A DNA stretch of 64,000 nt from Subtercola endophyticus (GTDB lineage: Bacteria; Actinomycetota; Actinomycetes; Actinomycetales; Microbacteriaceae). The position numbers and the translations under genes were made by a program. Where the stretch lies: the NCBI RefSeq assembly GCF_021044565.1, contig NZ_CP087997.1:4216001-4280000 (forward strand), read 5' to 3'. Positions 1-8,422 of the stretch are shown piece by piece. Below the pieces are notes generated by a model that was given only the letters and a program-made list of their open reading frames with translations, had not been told where the DNA came from and did not search any database. Each line of letters starts with the position of its first letter. The stretch's first letter is position 1.

Positions 1-2
1 GC

Positions 3-239
3 ACGGCGATCACCGCGGTCGAGACCGCGATCGCCGCGCTCGGCAACCCCGGGCTGACGCGCAACAACCCGCTCGAGCGACATCGGCGGGACGTGCTCGC
101 TTCGCGCGTGCATCCACCGCAAGACGACGCCGCCCTGCTCGTGGCCGGGCACCGCGTTCTCGCGACGTACATGCCTGAGACGCATTCGCCTGAGACATAC
201 ATGCCTGAGACGTACATGCCTGAGACGTACACCCCCTGA
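3..239 (+). CDS. acyl-CoA dehydrogenase-like monooxygenase, C-terminal part
   Basis: Only the last 78 codons are in the window; the frame is open to the left edge. The stretch LGNPGLTRNNPLERHRRDVL followed by SRVHPPQDD is the C-terminal signature I know from acyl-CoA-dehydrogenase-fold flavin monooxygenases of sulfur metabolism (DszC/SfnB/SfnC type). That role fits the sulfur genes downstream (flavin monooxygenases, metY). The normal domain ends near ...RVLAT; the last 20 or so residues are a repeat-made tail (ETYMP-like units) with no enzymatic meaning I can see. The family is clear, the substrate is not. The solute-binding protein starts 49 bases after the stop, so they may be co-transcribed. 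Confidence 0.75.
   Translation, partial: TAITAVETAIAALGNPGLTRNNPLERHRRDVLASRVHPPQDDAALLVAGHRVLATYMPETHSPETYMPETYMPETYTP
168..234. repeat. 15-bp tandem repeat in the acyl-CoA dehydrogenase tail
   Basis: About four and a half copies of the 15-base unit TACATGCCTGAGACG (starts at 168, 183, 198, 213, 228). The second copy is diverged. The period is a multiple of three, so the expansion only lengthens the C-terminus with TYMPE units. Confidence 0.85.
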
Positions 240-288
240 ACCGACCTACCTGCACCACCCACAGCACCCCACGGAGAGAGACAGAGCA

Positions 289-1944
289 ATGACAGAACAC
301 AAACACTTCAGACGGCGAACCGCCGCGCTGGCCGCCACGGTGGCAGCCGTAGCACTGGTGCTCACCGGATGCTCGACCGGCACCTCTGACGCAAGTGCCA
401 CCAGCAGCGACACCGCGACCCCTGTGCCCGGCGGCACCCTCAAAGTGGCCTTCTGGGACGACCAGCAGGGCTGCATCGACCCGAACCAGGTGTACTGGAT
501 CGAGTCGCGCTCCATCGACCGCCAGGTCGCAGACTCGCTCACCGACCAAGACCCCGACACCGGCAAGATCGTGCCCTGGCTGGCCACCAGCTGGACCGTC
601 AGCCCCGACGCCACGCAGTACGTCTTCACCCTTCGTGACGGCGTCACGTTCAGCGATGGCGAGAAGCTCGACGCCACCGCGGTGAAGACCGCGCTCGACG
701 GCACCTTCGCGCTGGGCGCCAAGTCGATTCTGGGCTTGACCTACCTGGCGGGCTATGGTTCGACCACGGTGATCGACCCGACGCACGTGCAGGTGACCTT
801 CACGAAGCCGAACGCGGCCTTCCTGCAGGCGACGTCGACGACGACGCTGGCGATTCTGGCGCCGAAGACGTATACCGAGACGCCGGAACAGCGCTGCGCA
901 GGTGCGATCGTCGGCTCGGGTGCGTTCACGCTCGACAACTACACGGCGGCGACGTCGGCCCACCTCACCAAGCGTGCCGACTATGCCTGGCCGTCGAGCC
1001 TGGTGAAGAACCAGGGCGCGGCGTACCTCGACGCGATCGACATCACCTACATCAAAGAAGACAGCGTTCGTAACGGCGAACTCACGGCCGGCACCATCGA
1101 CATCGCCTGGCCACGCCAGCCGATCTCCGACGCCGACCAGCAGGTCATCACGGCGGCCGGCGACACCATCGAGTCACGTCCGTTGCCCGGTATTTCGAGC
1201 ATCATCGTGCCGAACGTGACCCATGGTGGCCCCCTCGCCGACGCGAATGTGCGAAATGCTCTGCAGAAGTCGATCGATCGTAAGACCTACGCGTCGACGA
1301 TCTTCTGGGCTGACTATCCCGTCGTCGAGAGTGTCGTCGACTCGACCACGCCGTTCGCCACCGACGAGTCGAGCCTGCTGGCCTACGACCCCGATGGCGC
1401 GAAGAAGCTGCTCGACGCGGCGGGCTACACCGTTGGCGCCGACGGCTACCGCTACAAGAACGGCCAGGAGCTCACGCTGCACTACCCGCTGGTCGTCAGT
1501 GGCCCGGGTGAGCAGTTGCTGCAAGACCAGCTCAAGCAGGTCGGCATCAACCTCTCGCTCGACGTCGTGACCTCCGCGCAGAGCACGCAGAAGCTCGCCG
1601 CCGGCGACTACGACCTCACGGGTACCTACCTGACTCGTGCAGACCCGAGCGTGCTCGGATCAGCGGTCGATCAGGCGACCTCGAAGGCGGCGTCGGCCGT
1701 GAACAGCCAAGACCCCACCACCGCGGCGGCCGTCAGCACGCTGTTCGCTGCGGGCCTGCAGACCTCCGACGACACGGCGCGCGCCGCGGCGTACGGAGAC
1801 GTGCAGAAAGAGCTGATCTCCACAGGTTCTGCGTTCCCGATCTTCGAGCGAGTGCAGATCGCGGGCGTCTCGAGCAAGGTGCACGGATTCGCCTTCACGT
1901 CGGAGGCGTTCCTTCGGGCGAACGACATCTGGCTCGAGCAGTAG
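289..1944 (+). CDS. ABC transporter solute-binding lipoprotein (SBP_bac_5 family)
   Basis: A 551-residue extracytoplasmic binding protein of the dipeptide/oligopeptide/nickel class. The N-terminus is basic (residues 1-10), followed by a hydrophobic stretch and the lipobox LVLTGC with the acylated Cys at about residue 28, then a Ser/Thr-rich linker. The mature part has the usual family opening (GGTLKVAFWDD, PDTGKIVPWLATSW, YVFTLRDGVTFSDG). No inward-type permease or ATPase of this class follows; the transporter genes next to it are exporter-type, so the matching permeases may lie left of the window or elsewhere. Given its place between sulfur monooxygenase genes it may bind an organosulfur compound; that is inference. 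Start chosen at ATG 289 after a purine-rich GGAGAGAGA. Confidence 0.88.
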   Translation: MTEHKHFRRRTAALAATVAAVALVLTGCSTGTSDASATSSDTATPVPGGTLKVAFWDDQQGCIDPNQVYWIESRSIDRQVADSLTDQDPDTGKIVPWLATSWTVSPDATQYVFTLRDGVTFSDGEKLDATAVKTALDGTFALGAKSILGLTYLAGYGSTTVIDPTHVQVTFTKPNAAFLQATSTTTLAILAPKTYTETPEQRCAGAIVGSGAFTLDNYTAATSAHLTKRADYAWPSSLVKNQGAAYLDAIDITYIKEDSVRNGELTAGTIDIAWPRQPISDADQQVITAAGDTIESRPLPGISSIIVPNVTHGGPLADANVRNALQKSIDRKTYASTIFWADYPVVESVVDSTTPFATDESSLLAYDPDGAKKLLDAAGYTVGADGYRYKNGQELTLHYPLVVSGPGEQLLQDQLKQVGINLSLDVVTSAQSTQKLAAGDYDLTGTYLTRADPSVLGSAVDQATSKAASAVNSQDPTTAAAVSTLFAAGLQTSDDTARAAAYGDVQKELISTGSAFPIFERVQIAGVSSKVHGFAFTSEAFLRANDIWLEQ

Positions 1945-2029
1945 ACGAGCACGAGTTCACACCCTGTAACACTCGCGGGGCCGATGTGCGAGCCGCACGA
2001 GTCGCGCGATATACATAGCAGGAACCCTC

Positions 2030-2061
2030 AATCTGGGGGCGGAGTGATCCGTCCCCAGATT
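2030..2061. terminator. long hairpin between the binding protein and exporter genes
   Basis: AATCTGGGGGCGGA and TCCGTCCCCAGATT flank a GTGA loop, giving a 14-bp stem with one G-U pair. It lies 85 bases after the binding-protein stop and 41 bases before the next ATG. There is no strong T-run, so it could be a terminator, an attenuator or an mRNA processing/stability hairpin. Confidence 0.6.
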
Positions 2062-2102
2062 TCTGCGCGTTCACCACACACCCCACCGAGGAATCACGCC
2101 CC

Positions 2103-3908
2103 ATGACCGACGCCGACCTAGACGCCCCGAAGTCCGCGCGTGTGTTCCGCACGGGGCTGGGGGTCATGCTGCGGGGCTCCCGCGAGCATCCACTCGCCAT
2201 CAGCATCGCCATCGTCGCCGGTCTCATCAACGGATCGACGATGGTGCTCGGCTCGCTCGCCATCGGCTGGGCCACCGACAACCTCATCGTTCCCGCCTTC
2301 GCGGGCGGTGACATCGCGGGCGGAGTGTGGATCACCGCCTTCGTCGCCATCATCGGTGTCTCGGCGCTGCGGATGATCACCATCGTCATTCGCGGAATCG
2401 CGACCGGTGTCGTGCAGTTCGGTTCGCAGGCCTCGACGCGGTCCGCCGTGACACGGCAGTACCTGCGCTTGGGCAGCTCGTGGCATCGCCGTCACTCCAC
2501 CGGACAATTGCTCTCGAACGCGACCTCAGACGTCGACGTTCAGTGGCAGCCCATGAACTACTTCGCCTTCGCCATCGGCATGGTCTTCATGCTCGTCTTC
2601 GCGCTGGTCGACGTGACGTTCACGAGTTTGTCGCTCGGCCTCATCACGATGGTGTTCGTGCCTCTCGTGCTCGCTCTGAACGTGGTGTACCAGCGCGTGA
2701 TCACCCCGCGCGCGCGGGCCGCCCAGGCCGCCCGGGCCAACGTCTCCCGCCTGGCCCACGAGGGATTCGCGGGCGACCACGTCATTCGCACGCTGGGCAT
2801 CGGTGCGGCCGAGAGTCTGCGGTTCGCCGACGGAGCGCAGCAGCTGCGCACCGCCAACACGCGGATGGGGTATGCGAGCGCGATCTTCGACCCGCTCATC
2901 GAACTCATTCCGACGGCGACCGTGCTCGTGGTGCTGCTCGTCGGATCGAATCTCGTGCTGACGGGCAGTATCACCACGGGAACCCTCGTGCAGGTGATCT
3001 ACCTGCTGCTCACCATGGCGCTGCCGCTGAACATCATCGGGCGCTTCTTGAGCGTGCTGCCGCTCGGGGTCATCGGGCATGAGCGGGTGTCGCACGTGCT
3101 CGACTCCGATGAATATGCCGAGCACGGCATATTCGAGGCGGCTCCGGATGCCCCGGTCTCCGTTGCTCTGAACGACGCCGGTCACAGCTACTCACACCCC
3201 GCCGCCGCCCTGCCGTCGACGCTGCACATCGACGCGGGGGAGATCATCGCCGTCGTCGGCAGCACGGGCGCCGGAAAGAGCACCCTGCTGCACCTCATCG
3301 CCGGGCTCATCGAGAGCCATACCGGTGAGGTGACCTACGACGGAACCAACGTCAGGGCGTTCTCGCACGAATCCACCAGCGCGCGGGTCGCCGTGGTGCC
3401 GCAGACCGGGTTCGTGTTCGACGACTCGGTTCGGGGTAACGTGACGCTCGGCCGGCCGATCGATGATGCGCAGGTGTGGCGGGCGCTGCGCGTCGCGCAG
3501 GCGCAGGAGTTCGTCGCCGAGCATCCGAACGGCCTCGATGCACCACTCGGTGACCCGCTGAGCGGCGGGCAGCGTCAGCGGATTGTTCTGGCGCGAGCGC
3601 TGGCCGGTGAGCCGGCGCTGCTGATTCTCGATGATGCGACGAGTGCGCTCGACCCGAACGTGGAGCGGGCGGTCGTGGAGCAGCTTCGCCAGTACCTGGC
3701 CACCGAGCATCCGCGTCGCACGACGGTGGTGATGTCGGCGTCGCGTAAGAACACGATCGCGCTGGCCGACCGGGTCGTGTACCTGCGCGACGGGCGCGTC
3801 GTCGCGTTCGGTACTCACGCCGAGGTCAGCGCCGAGCACGAGGAGTACCGCGACATCGTGGCCGCCTACGACAACACGCTGACCGCGGCGACGGAGCACG
3901 TCTCGTGA
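2103..3908 (+). CDS. ABC exporter half-transporter 1 (degenerate catalytic site)
   Basis: A 601-residue protein with an N-terminal six-helix exporter membrane domain (about residues 25-320) fused to a nucleotide-binding domain. Walker A GSTGAGKST is near residue 386, signature LSGGQRQR near 486, Walker B LLILDDATSALD near 506. The residue after Walker B is Asp, not the catalytic Glu, which is the pattern of the degenerate subunit in heterodimeric exporters (TM287, BmrC). The next gene has the complementary pattern and overlaps this stop by four bases, so the two very likely form one heterodimer. The cargo is unknown; context suggests a sulfur compound or a toxic product. Confidence 0.9.
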   Translation: MTDADLDAPKSARVFRTGLGVMLRGSREHPLAISIAIVAGLINGSTMVLGSLAIGWATDNLIVPAFAGGDIAGGVWITAFVAIIGVSALRMITIVIRGIATGVVQFGSQASTRSAVTRQYLRLGSSWHRRHSTGQLLSNATSDVDVQWQPMNYFAFAIGMVFMLVFALVDVTFTSLSLGLITMVFVPLVLALNVVYQRVITPRARAAQAARANVSRLAHEGFAGDHVIRTLGIGAAESLRFADGAQQLRTANTRMGYASAIFDPLIELIPTATVLVVLLVGSNLVLTGSITTGTLVQVIYLLLTMALPLNIIGRFLSVLPLGVIGHERVSHVLDSDEYAEHGIFEAAPDAPVSVALNDAGHSYSHPAAALPSTLHIDAGEIIAVVGSTGAGKSTLLHLIAGLIESHTGEVTYDGTNVRAFSHESTSARVAVVPQTGFVFDDSVRGNVTLGRPIDDAQVWRALRVAQAQEFVAEHPNGLDAPLGDPLSGGQRQRIVLARALAGEPALLILDDATSALDPNVERAVVEQLRQYLATEHPRRTTVVMSASRKNTIALADRVVYLRDGRVVAFGTHAEVSAEHEEYRDIVAAYDNTLTAATEHVS

Positions 3909-5794
3909 GCACGACGCGAAGCCGCGCCGATGGCGCTACCCGCGGTGGGCGCCGTATCACTCGCGCCGGCCGCGCCGGTGGCGCTAGTAGCGCTGATGCC
4001 CGCGGTGGCGGCCCGGATGCCTCCGCCAGCCCAGCGCCCTCGGTGCGCGCCGGCCTGGCGCTGACTCCGCAGATCTTCACCGGGCTCTGGGTGACGCTGC
4101 TGTTCGCGCTCGTGGCTGCGGGCGGGCGCATCGTGGTGCCGTTGACGGTGCAGTTCTGTATCGATCATGGATTGGCCGCGGGCATCCCCGCAGCCCAGAC
4201 CAACCAGGTGCTGGTCGGTGCCGTGCTGATCGGCGCGGTCGCGGTGGTTGCGGCCGGCATCAGTTCGAGCCTGATGAACCGCCGGCTGGTTCGCGCCACC
4301 GAGAGCTCGCTCGCCACTCTGCGCACCACGGCGTTCAGCCACATTCTCGCGCTGTCGCCCACTCGGTACCCGTCGGAGAAGCGCGGCGCGCTCGTCTCCC
4401 GCGTGACGAGCGATGTCGACACGGTGTCGCTGTTCACGCAGACCGGCGGGCTCACCCTCGTGATCAATACGGCGCAGATGATTCTCGCTTCGGCCGTCAT
4501 GCTCGTCTACTCCTGGCAGCTCACGCTCATCGTGTTCGGCATCTCGGCAGTCGCGGTGCTGGTGATGCGGCGCACGCAGCGCATCATCGCGAGACGGTAC
4601 CGCGCCGTGCGCGACGCGGTCGCGCGGCTCTATGCGCGCATGGCCGAGACGATTCTGGGCGCCGACGTCATCCGCGTCTACGGCGTGGCACCGCGCAGCC
4701 AGGCCCGCGTCGACGAGGCCGTCTCGGCGGTGCGCGATGCGCAGCGCGCAACGCTCTGGCCGCTGAACATCAACACCTCGCTGGGTGAAGCGGCCAGCGG
4801 ACTCATCACGGCCACCGTCGTCGTTCTCGGCTCGGCGATCGGTGCCGGATTCATCGGCTGGGCCTCGATGTCGGCGGGCGAGCTCGTGGCGTTCCTCTTT
4901 CTCATCACGTTCTTCGTGCGCCCGCTGCAGTTCTCGGTGTCGATTCTCGGCGAGGCGCAGAGCGCGCGGGCGGGCTGGGGCCGTGTGCTCGAGATCATCG
5001 CCATTCCGACCGGTATCGTCACCGAGGCCCACGGGGAGTCGCTGTCACCGGGGGCGCTGAGCGTGACCGCCTCGAACGTGACGTTCTCGTACGTGCCCGG
5101 TCGCCCGGTCCTTCGCGACATCGACCTCACCCTTGCGGCAGGCCAGCACATCGCTGTCGTGGGCCAGACCGGGTCGGGAAAGACGACGTTCGTGAAGCTC
5201 CTCACCCGGCAGCTCGAACCCACGGCGGGCCAGATCAGGGTGAACGGCGTCGACCTCGCGCGCATCGCCGACAGCGCCCTCGCTCGTCGCGTGGCCATCG
5301 TTCCGCAAGAGGCCTTTCTCTTCGATCGCAGCGTGGCAGAGAACATCGCCGTCGCACGTGAGGGTGCCACGCGTGCCGAGGTGCTCGACGTGCTCGCGCG
5401 GCTCGGGCTGCAGCAGTGGGCGGATGCCCTGCCGAACGGTCTCGAAACGCAGGCAGGCCAGCGCGGCGAAGCTCTCTCCGCGGGCGAGCGGCAACTCGTG
5501 GCTCTTGCGCGCACGGCCCTCGTCGACCCCGATCTGCTCGTGCTCGACGAGGCGACGAGCGGAGTGGATCCGGGTACCGACGTACGGGTGCAGAACGCGC
5601 TCGCGAAGCTCGCGCACGGCCGCACGACGGTGACCATCGCGCATCGCATGGTGACCGCCGAGCGGGCCGACACGATTCTCGTGTTTCACGACGGCCGCAT
5701 CGTCGAGCACGGGCCGCACAACGAGCTCGTGCGCGCCGGGGGACGTTACGCCGGCCTCTACGAGGCCTGGACGGCCATCCGCCAAACCTACTGA
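3905..5794 (+). CDS. ABC exporter half-transporter 2 (catalytically competent)
   Basis: A 629-residue partner of the preceding protein, starting at a GTG inside GTGA that overlaps the upstream stop. The first 45 residues are rich in Arg/Gly/Ala and probably disordered. The membrane domain follows, then Walker A GQTGSGKTT (about residue 420), signature LSAGERQ (about 523) and Walker B LLVLDEATSGVD (about 544). Here the catalytic Glu is present, but the signature is altered (SAGE for SGGQ). A degenerate ATP site would therefore form between this signature and the Walker motifs of the partner, as in known heterodimeric exporters. Confidence 0.9.
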   Translation: MSTTRSRADGATRGGRRITRAGRAGGASSADARGGGPDASASPAPSVRAGLALTPQIFTGLWVTLLFALVAAGGRIVVPLTVQFCIDHGLAAGIPAAQTNQVLVGAVLIGAVAVVAAGISSSLMNRRLVRATESSLATLRTTAFSHILALSPTRYPSEKRGALVSRVTSDVDTVSLFTQTGGLTLVINTAQMILASAVMLVYSWQLTLIVFGISAVAVLVMRRTQRIIARRYRAVRDAVARLYARMAETILGADVIRVYGVAPRSQARVDEAVSAVRDAQRATLWPLNINTSLGEAASGLITATVVVLGSAIGAGFIGWASMSAGELVAFLFLITFFVRPLQFSVSILGEAQSARAGWGRVLEIIAIPTGIVTEAHGESLSPGALSVTASNVTFSYVPGRPVLRDIDLTLAAGQHIAVVGQTGSGKTTFVKLLTRQLEPTAGQIRVNGVDLARIADSALARRVAIVPQEAFLFDRSVAENIAVAREGATRAEVLDVLARLGLQQWADALPNGLETQAGQRGEALSAGERQLVALARTALVDPDLLVLDEATSGVDPGTDVRVQNALAKLAHGRTTVTIAHRMVTAERADTILVFHDGRIVEHGPHNELVRAGGRYAGLYEAWTAIRQTY

Positions 5795-5856
5795 GGCCTC
5801 GCCCGGCGGGGCCTCGCCGGGCTAGCGCGCGGGGCCGCCTCCTGCCCGCGCGGTAC

Positions 5857-5985
5857 TTCGGCGCTGCCGCGGTACTTCGAACCACCGCGCGAGCGCCGAA
5901 CCACCGCGCGAGCGCCGAACCACCGCGCGAGCGCCGAAACACCGCGCGAGCGCCGAAACACCGCGCGAGCGCCGAAACACCGCGG
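5857..5985. repeat. 19-bp tandem repeat and hairpin between convergent genes
   Basis: Five full copies and one partial copy of a 19-base unit (ACCACCGCGCGAGCGCCGA, copies 4-5 beginning AAC) run from 5881 to 5985. The left flank carries TTCGGCGCT (5857-5865), the reverse complement of AGCGCCGAA in unit 1 (5892-5900), so the start of the array folds into a terminator-like hairpin. The same hairpin occurs at 47249-47292. It lies between the ABC exporter and the converging winged-helix gene. Confidence 0.85.
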
Positions 5986-5991
5986 GTCGGG

Positions 5992-6669
5992 CTACTGGGG
6001 TGCGTCGCGGCGGGGGCGGATCCGCACGTTCGAGCCGCGGTTGAAGACGTAACCGACGCCGTGCACGGTGCGCACGAGGTCGGCCTCGGCGCCGAGCTTC
6101 ACCCGCAACCGCCGAACGTGAACGTCGATGGTGCGGGCGCTCGCCTGGTCGCCGGATTCGTCAGACCACAGCACGCCGACCAGCTCTCGGCGGCTGACGG
6201 CGCTGCCCTCGTTCTCTACGAGGTACTGCAGCAGCTCGAATTCCATGGAGGTGAGCATCCTCACCTGGCCGCGGATGACCATGCGCTGACGCGAGAGGTC
6301 GATGACGACCGTCTCCGAATCGTCACCACCGGCGGCGCTCCCGCTGCCCGCGCTGCCCGCGCCGCCGCCGAGGTGGGCGGCCGCCGCGCCTACCCGCGCG
6401 CCCGCGTTCGGCGAGTGAAGGGGCACCTGCTGACTCGACGAGCGCTTCACCACGTCGAGGTCACGCCCACCCGCGTTGCTCGGAGCGACCGCGATCGACG
6501 TGTAGGTCTGGGCGCTCGGCGCGATCCTCTGCACCAGGGCCTTCAGCGCGGCGGCCATCTCGGTGAGCGTGGTTCCGTCGGCGAGGGCGTGGAACTCGTC
6601 GATTCCGACATAGAGAGCGAACCCGCGCGCCTCGGCGGGTTCGTTCGCTGTGTCGTCGTGACCGGTCAT
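5992..6669 (-). CDS. winged-helix DNA-binding protein (OmpR/PhoB-type effector domain)
   Basis: A 225-residue protein whose C-terminal 100 residues are a Trans_reg_C winged helix: RMLTSMEFELLQYLVENEG, then RTIDVHVRRLRVKLG and VRTVHGVGYVF, the recognition helix and wing. The N-terminal 80 residues (YVGIDEFHALADGTTLTEM...) are not a recognisable receiver; I see no phosphoacceptor pattern. A Gly/Ala/Ser linker joins the two parts. I chose the ATG at 6667-6669 (MTGHDD) because the frame further upstream runs into the tRNA gene. It is probably an orphan regulator that does not depend on a histidine kinase; its target is unknown. Confidence 0.8.
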   Translation of the reverse strand: MTGHDDTANEPAEARGFALYVGIDEFHALADGTTLTEMAAALKALVQRIAPSAQTYTSIAVAPSNAGGRDLDVVKRSSSQQVPLHSPNAGARVGAAAAHLGGGAGSAGSGSAAGGDDSETVVIDLSRQRMVIRGQVRMLTSMEFELLQYLVENEGSAVSRRELVGVLWSDESGDQASARTIDVHVRRLRVKLGAEADLVRTVHGVGYVFNRGSNVRIRPRRDAPQ

Positions 6670-6714
6670 CCGTTCGCCCTCTCGTCTCAGGTTTCTCGCT
6701 CTCGTGAAACCTCG

Positions 6715-6785
6715 ACGCGGCGACGGGAATCGAACCCGCGTACACAGCTTTGCAGGCTGCTCCCTGGCCTCTCGGGCACACCGCG
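6715..6785 (-). tRNA. tRNA-Cys (GCA)
   Basis: The minus strand folds as a tRNA. The acceptor arms CGCGGTG and CGCCGCG pair over 7 bp, the anticodon loop is CTGCAAA (anticodon GCA), and the T-arm carries GGGTTCGATTCCC. The discriminator base is U, the cysteine identity base. The next three bases are CGA, so the CCA end is not encoded. Confidence 0.95.
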
Positions 6786-6925
6786 ACAACCGAATTTCTT
6801 CGATATGCCGAGTCTGCGGCGACAGTGCAAGGCCCCTCAATCAAGATGACGACTCGTGACTCTGTGTCTCGCTCTGTTGCGTGGCCGCTTTACATTTCGC
6901 AGTGTGCAGCTTTGTTACGGCCGCG

Positions 6926-6955
6926 TTGGTGAAAGCCCGGGCCGCGGCATAGCTT
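6926..6955 (+). promoter_or_regulatory. putative leaderless promoter of the NtaA-like monooxygenase
   Basis: TTGGTG (6926-6931), an 18-base spacer and TAGCTT (6950-6955), which ends exactly six bases before the ATG at 6962. That places the transcript start at or beside the start codon. No Shine-Dalgarno sequence is visible. Confidence 0.5.
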
Positions 6956-6961
6956 CAAGAG

Positions 6962-8422
6962 ATGAGCGACACCCCTGCGTGGCACGAGCGTTCCGGGCAG
7001 CTGACGCTCGGTGTGGCAGTGCGCACCCTCGGCGCGTTCGCCTCGGGGTGGCGGATGCCCGGGGCTCACTCCGACCCGGCCGACGACGTTTCGGCGCTCA
7101 AGCGGGTCGCGGCGGTGGCAGAGGCGGCCGCCTTCGACTTTCTGTACTTCGGCGACTGGCTCTCGACGGGAGCGGAGCTCGAGCTCACCGACCCACATCT
7201 GCTGGTGCGTACCGATCCGTTGAGCACTCCCGCGTTTCTCGCCGCAGTGACGTCGCGAATCGGGCTGGTCGGCACGGTCAGTCTGACCTATACCGAGCCG
7301 TACGCCGCTGCGCGAACCGCCGCCTCGATCGACCTGCTGAGCGAGGGGCGCTTCGGGCTGAATCTGCTGATCGGCAGTGATCCGCGGGCGGCCGCCAACT
7401 TCTCCGCCACGCCCGCCGGTACGGGCGCGAACCGATTCGCGGTTGCCGAAGAGTACGTGACCGTGTTGCGGGGGCTGTGGGCGAGCGTGCAACCGGCATT
7501 GTTCAGCCGAGACTCGGTCGCCGGCAGGCTCATCGACTCCTCCCGGCTGAGAGCGCTCGAGCACCACGGAGAATCCTTTTCGGTGCGCGGGCCGCTGAAC
7601 ACGCTGCCGCCGATACAGGGCAGTGTGCCGTTGGCCTTCGCGGGCTCGTCCCCGAGAGCCCGTGCATTCGCCGCGACGGTCGCAGAGGTGTATCTCACCT
7701 CGCCGTCGAGCCTCGGTGAGGCCATCAAGGCCTATCGCGACATGGGTCTCTTGGTCGAGGCCGCCGGTCGGGCTCGGGGCGATCTGAAGGTCGTGGCACC
7801 CCTGCTGCCCCTCGTGGCGCCGACCCGTCGTGCGGCTCAGGATCTCTACGACCAGCTCGTTTCGCTCACTGTTCTGCACGGCGATGCCGGCGCGCCCGAC
7901 CTCTCTGTTCTGGGAGCGCACCGCACCGCGGCGCACATCACCCAGCTCGTGGGTCTGCCGCTGAGCGAACGAGAATTCGACGACCCCGTGACGCCGGCCG
8001 ACTCGTTGCGATTCAACGCAGCTGGGCGCAAGCTGCTCGAGATCGACGAGAAGCGCTCGGGACGGGTCGTCGGTTCACGCCGGGTGCCCACCTACCGGCA
8101 CCTTCTGGTCGCTCAGCTCATCGACGCGCCTGTGGTCGTCGGTTCTCCCGCCGATATCGCCGACACCATCGAGACCTGGTATCGCTCGAGCGCGGTCGAC
8201 GGATTCACCATTCTCAGCGCGTACCTGCACGAGCAGTTCGAGTCGTTCGCCGAGCTGGTGCTGCCGGAACTGCGGCGTCGGGGGCTCTTTCGTGAGCAGT
8301 ACGAAGGTACGACGTTGCGGGAGCATTTACGCACGGCGGCGCCTGCCAGAGCCGGCTCGACGGCGGCGCCAGTGGCGCCGGCAGCCGCCCGTCGCCCGTG
8401 CGACACCGGGGCGACCTCGTGA
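6962..8422 (+). CDS. LLM-class flavin monooxygenase (NtaA/SnaA/DszA type)
   Basis: A 486-residue reduced-flavin-dependent monooxygenase of the bacterial luciferase-like superfamily, long subgroup (NtaA, SnaA, DszA). Features are the N-terminal beta-strand with WRMPGAHSDP, the segment TSRIGLVGTVSLTYTEPY, RTAASIDLLSEGRFGLN, a conserved GRLIDSSRLRALEHHG-type linker and the C-terminal VLPELRRRGLF. Such enzymes oxidise C-S or C-N bonds using FMNH2 from a separate reductase. It overlaps metY by GTGA, so sulfur released here may be fixed directly by MetY. The substrate cannot be read from the sequence; the last 25 residues are an Ala-rich extension. Confidence 0.88.
   Translation: MSDTPAWHERSGQLTLGVAVRTLGAFASGWRMPGAHSDPADDVSALKRVAAVAEAAAFDFLYFGDWLSTGAELELTDPHLLVRTDPLSTPAFLAAVTSRIGLVGTVSLTYTEPYAAARTAASIDLLSEGRFGLNLLIGSDPRAAANFSATPAGTGANRFAVAEEYVTVLRGLWASVQPALFSRDSVAGRLIDSSRLRALEHHGESFSVRGPLNTLPPIQGSVPLAFAGSSPRARAFAATVAEVYLTSPSSLGEAIKAYRDMGLLVEAAGRARGDLKVVAPLLPLVAPTRRAAQDLYDQLVSLTVLHGDAGAPDLSVLGAHRTAAHITQLVGLPLSEREFDDPVTPADSLRFNAAGRKLLEIDEKRSGRVVGSRRVPTYRHLLVAQLIDAPVVVGSPADIADTIETWYRSSAVDGFTILSAYLHEQFESFAELVLPELRRRGLFREQYEGTTLREHLRTAAPARAGSTAAPVAPAAARRPCDTGATS

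Noticed and set aside
5881..5985. CRISPR array
   Set aside because: The 19-base units are adjacent without spacers and no cas genes are near; it is a simple tandem repeat.
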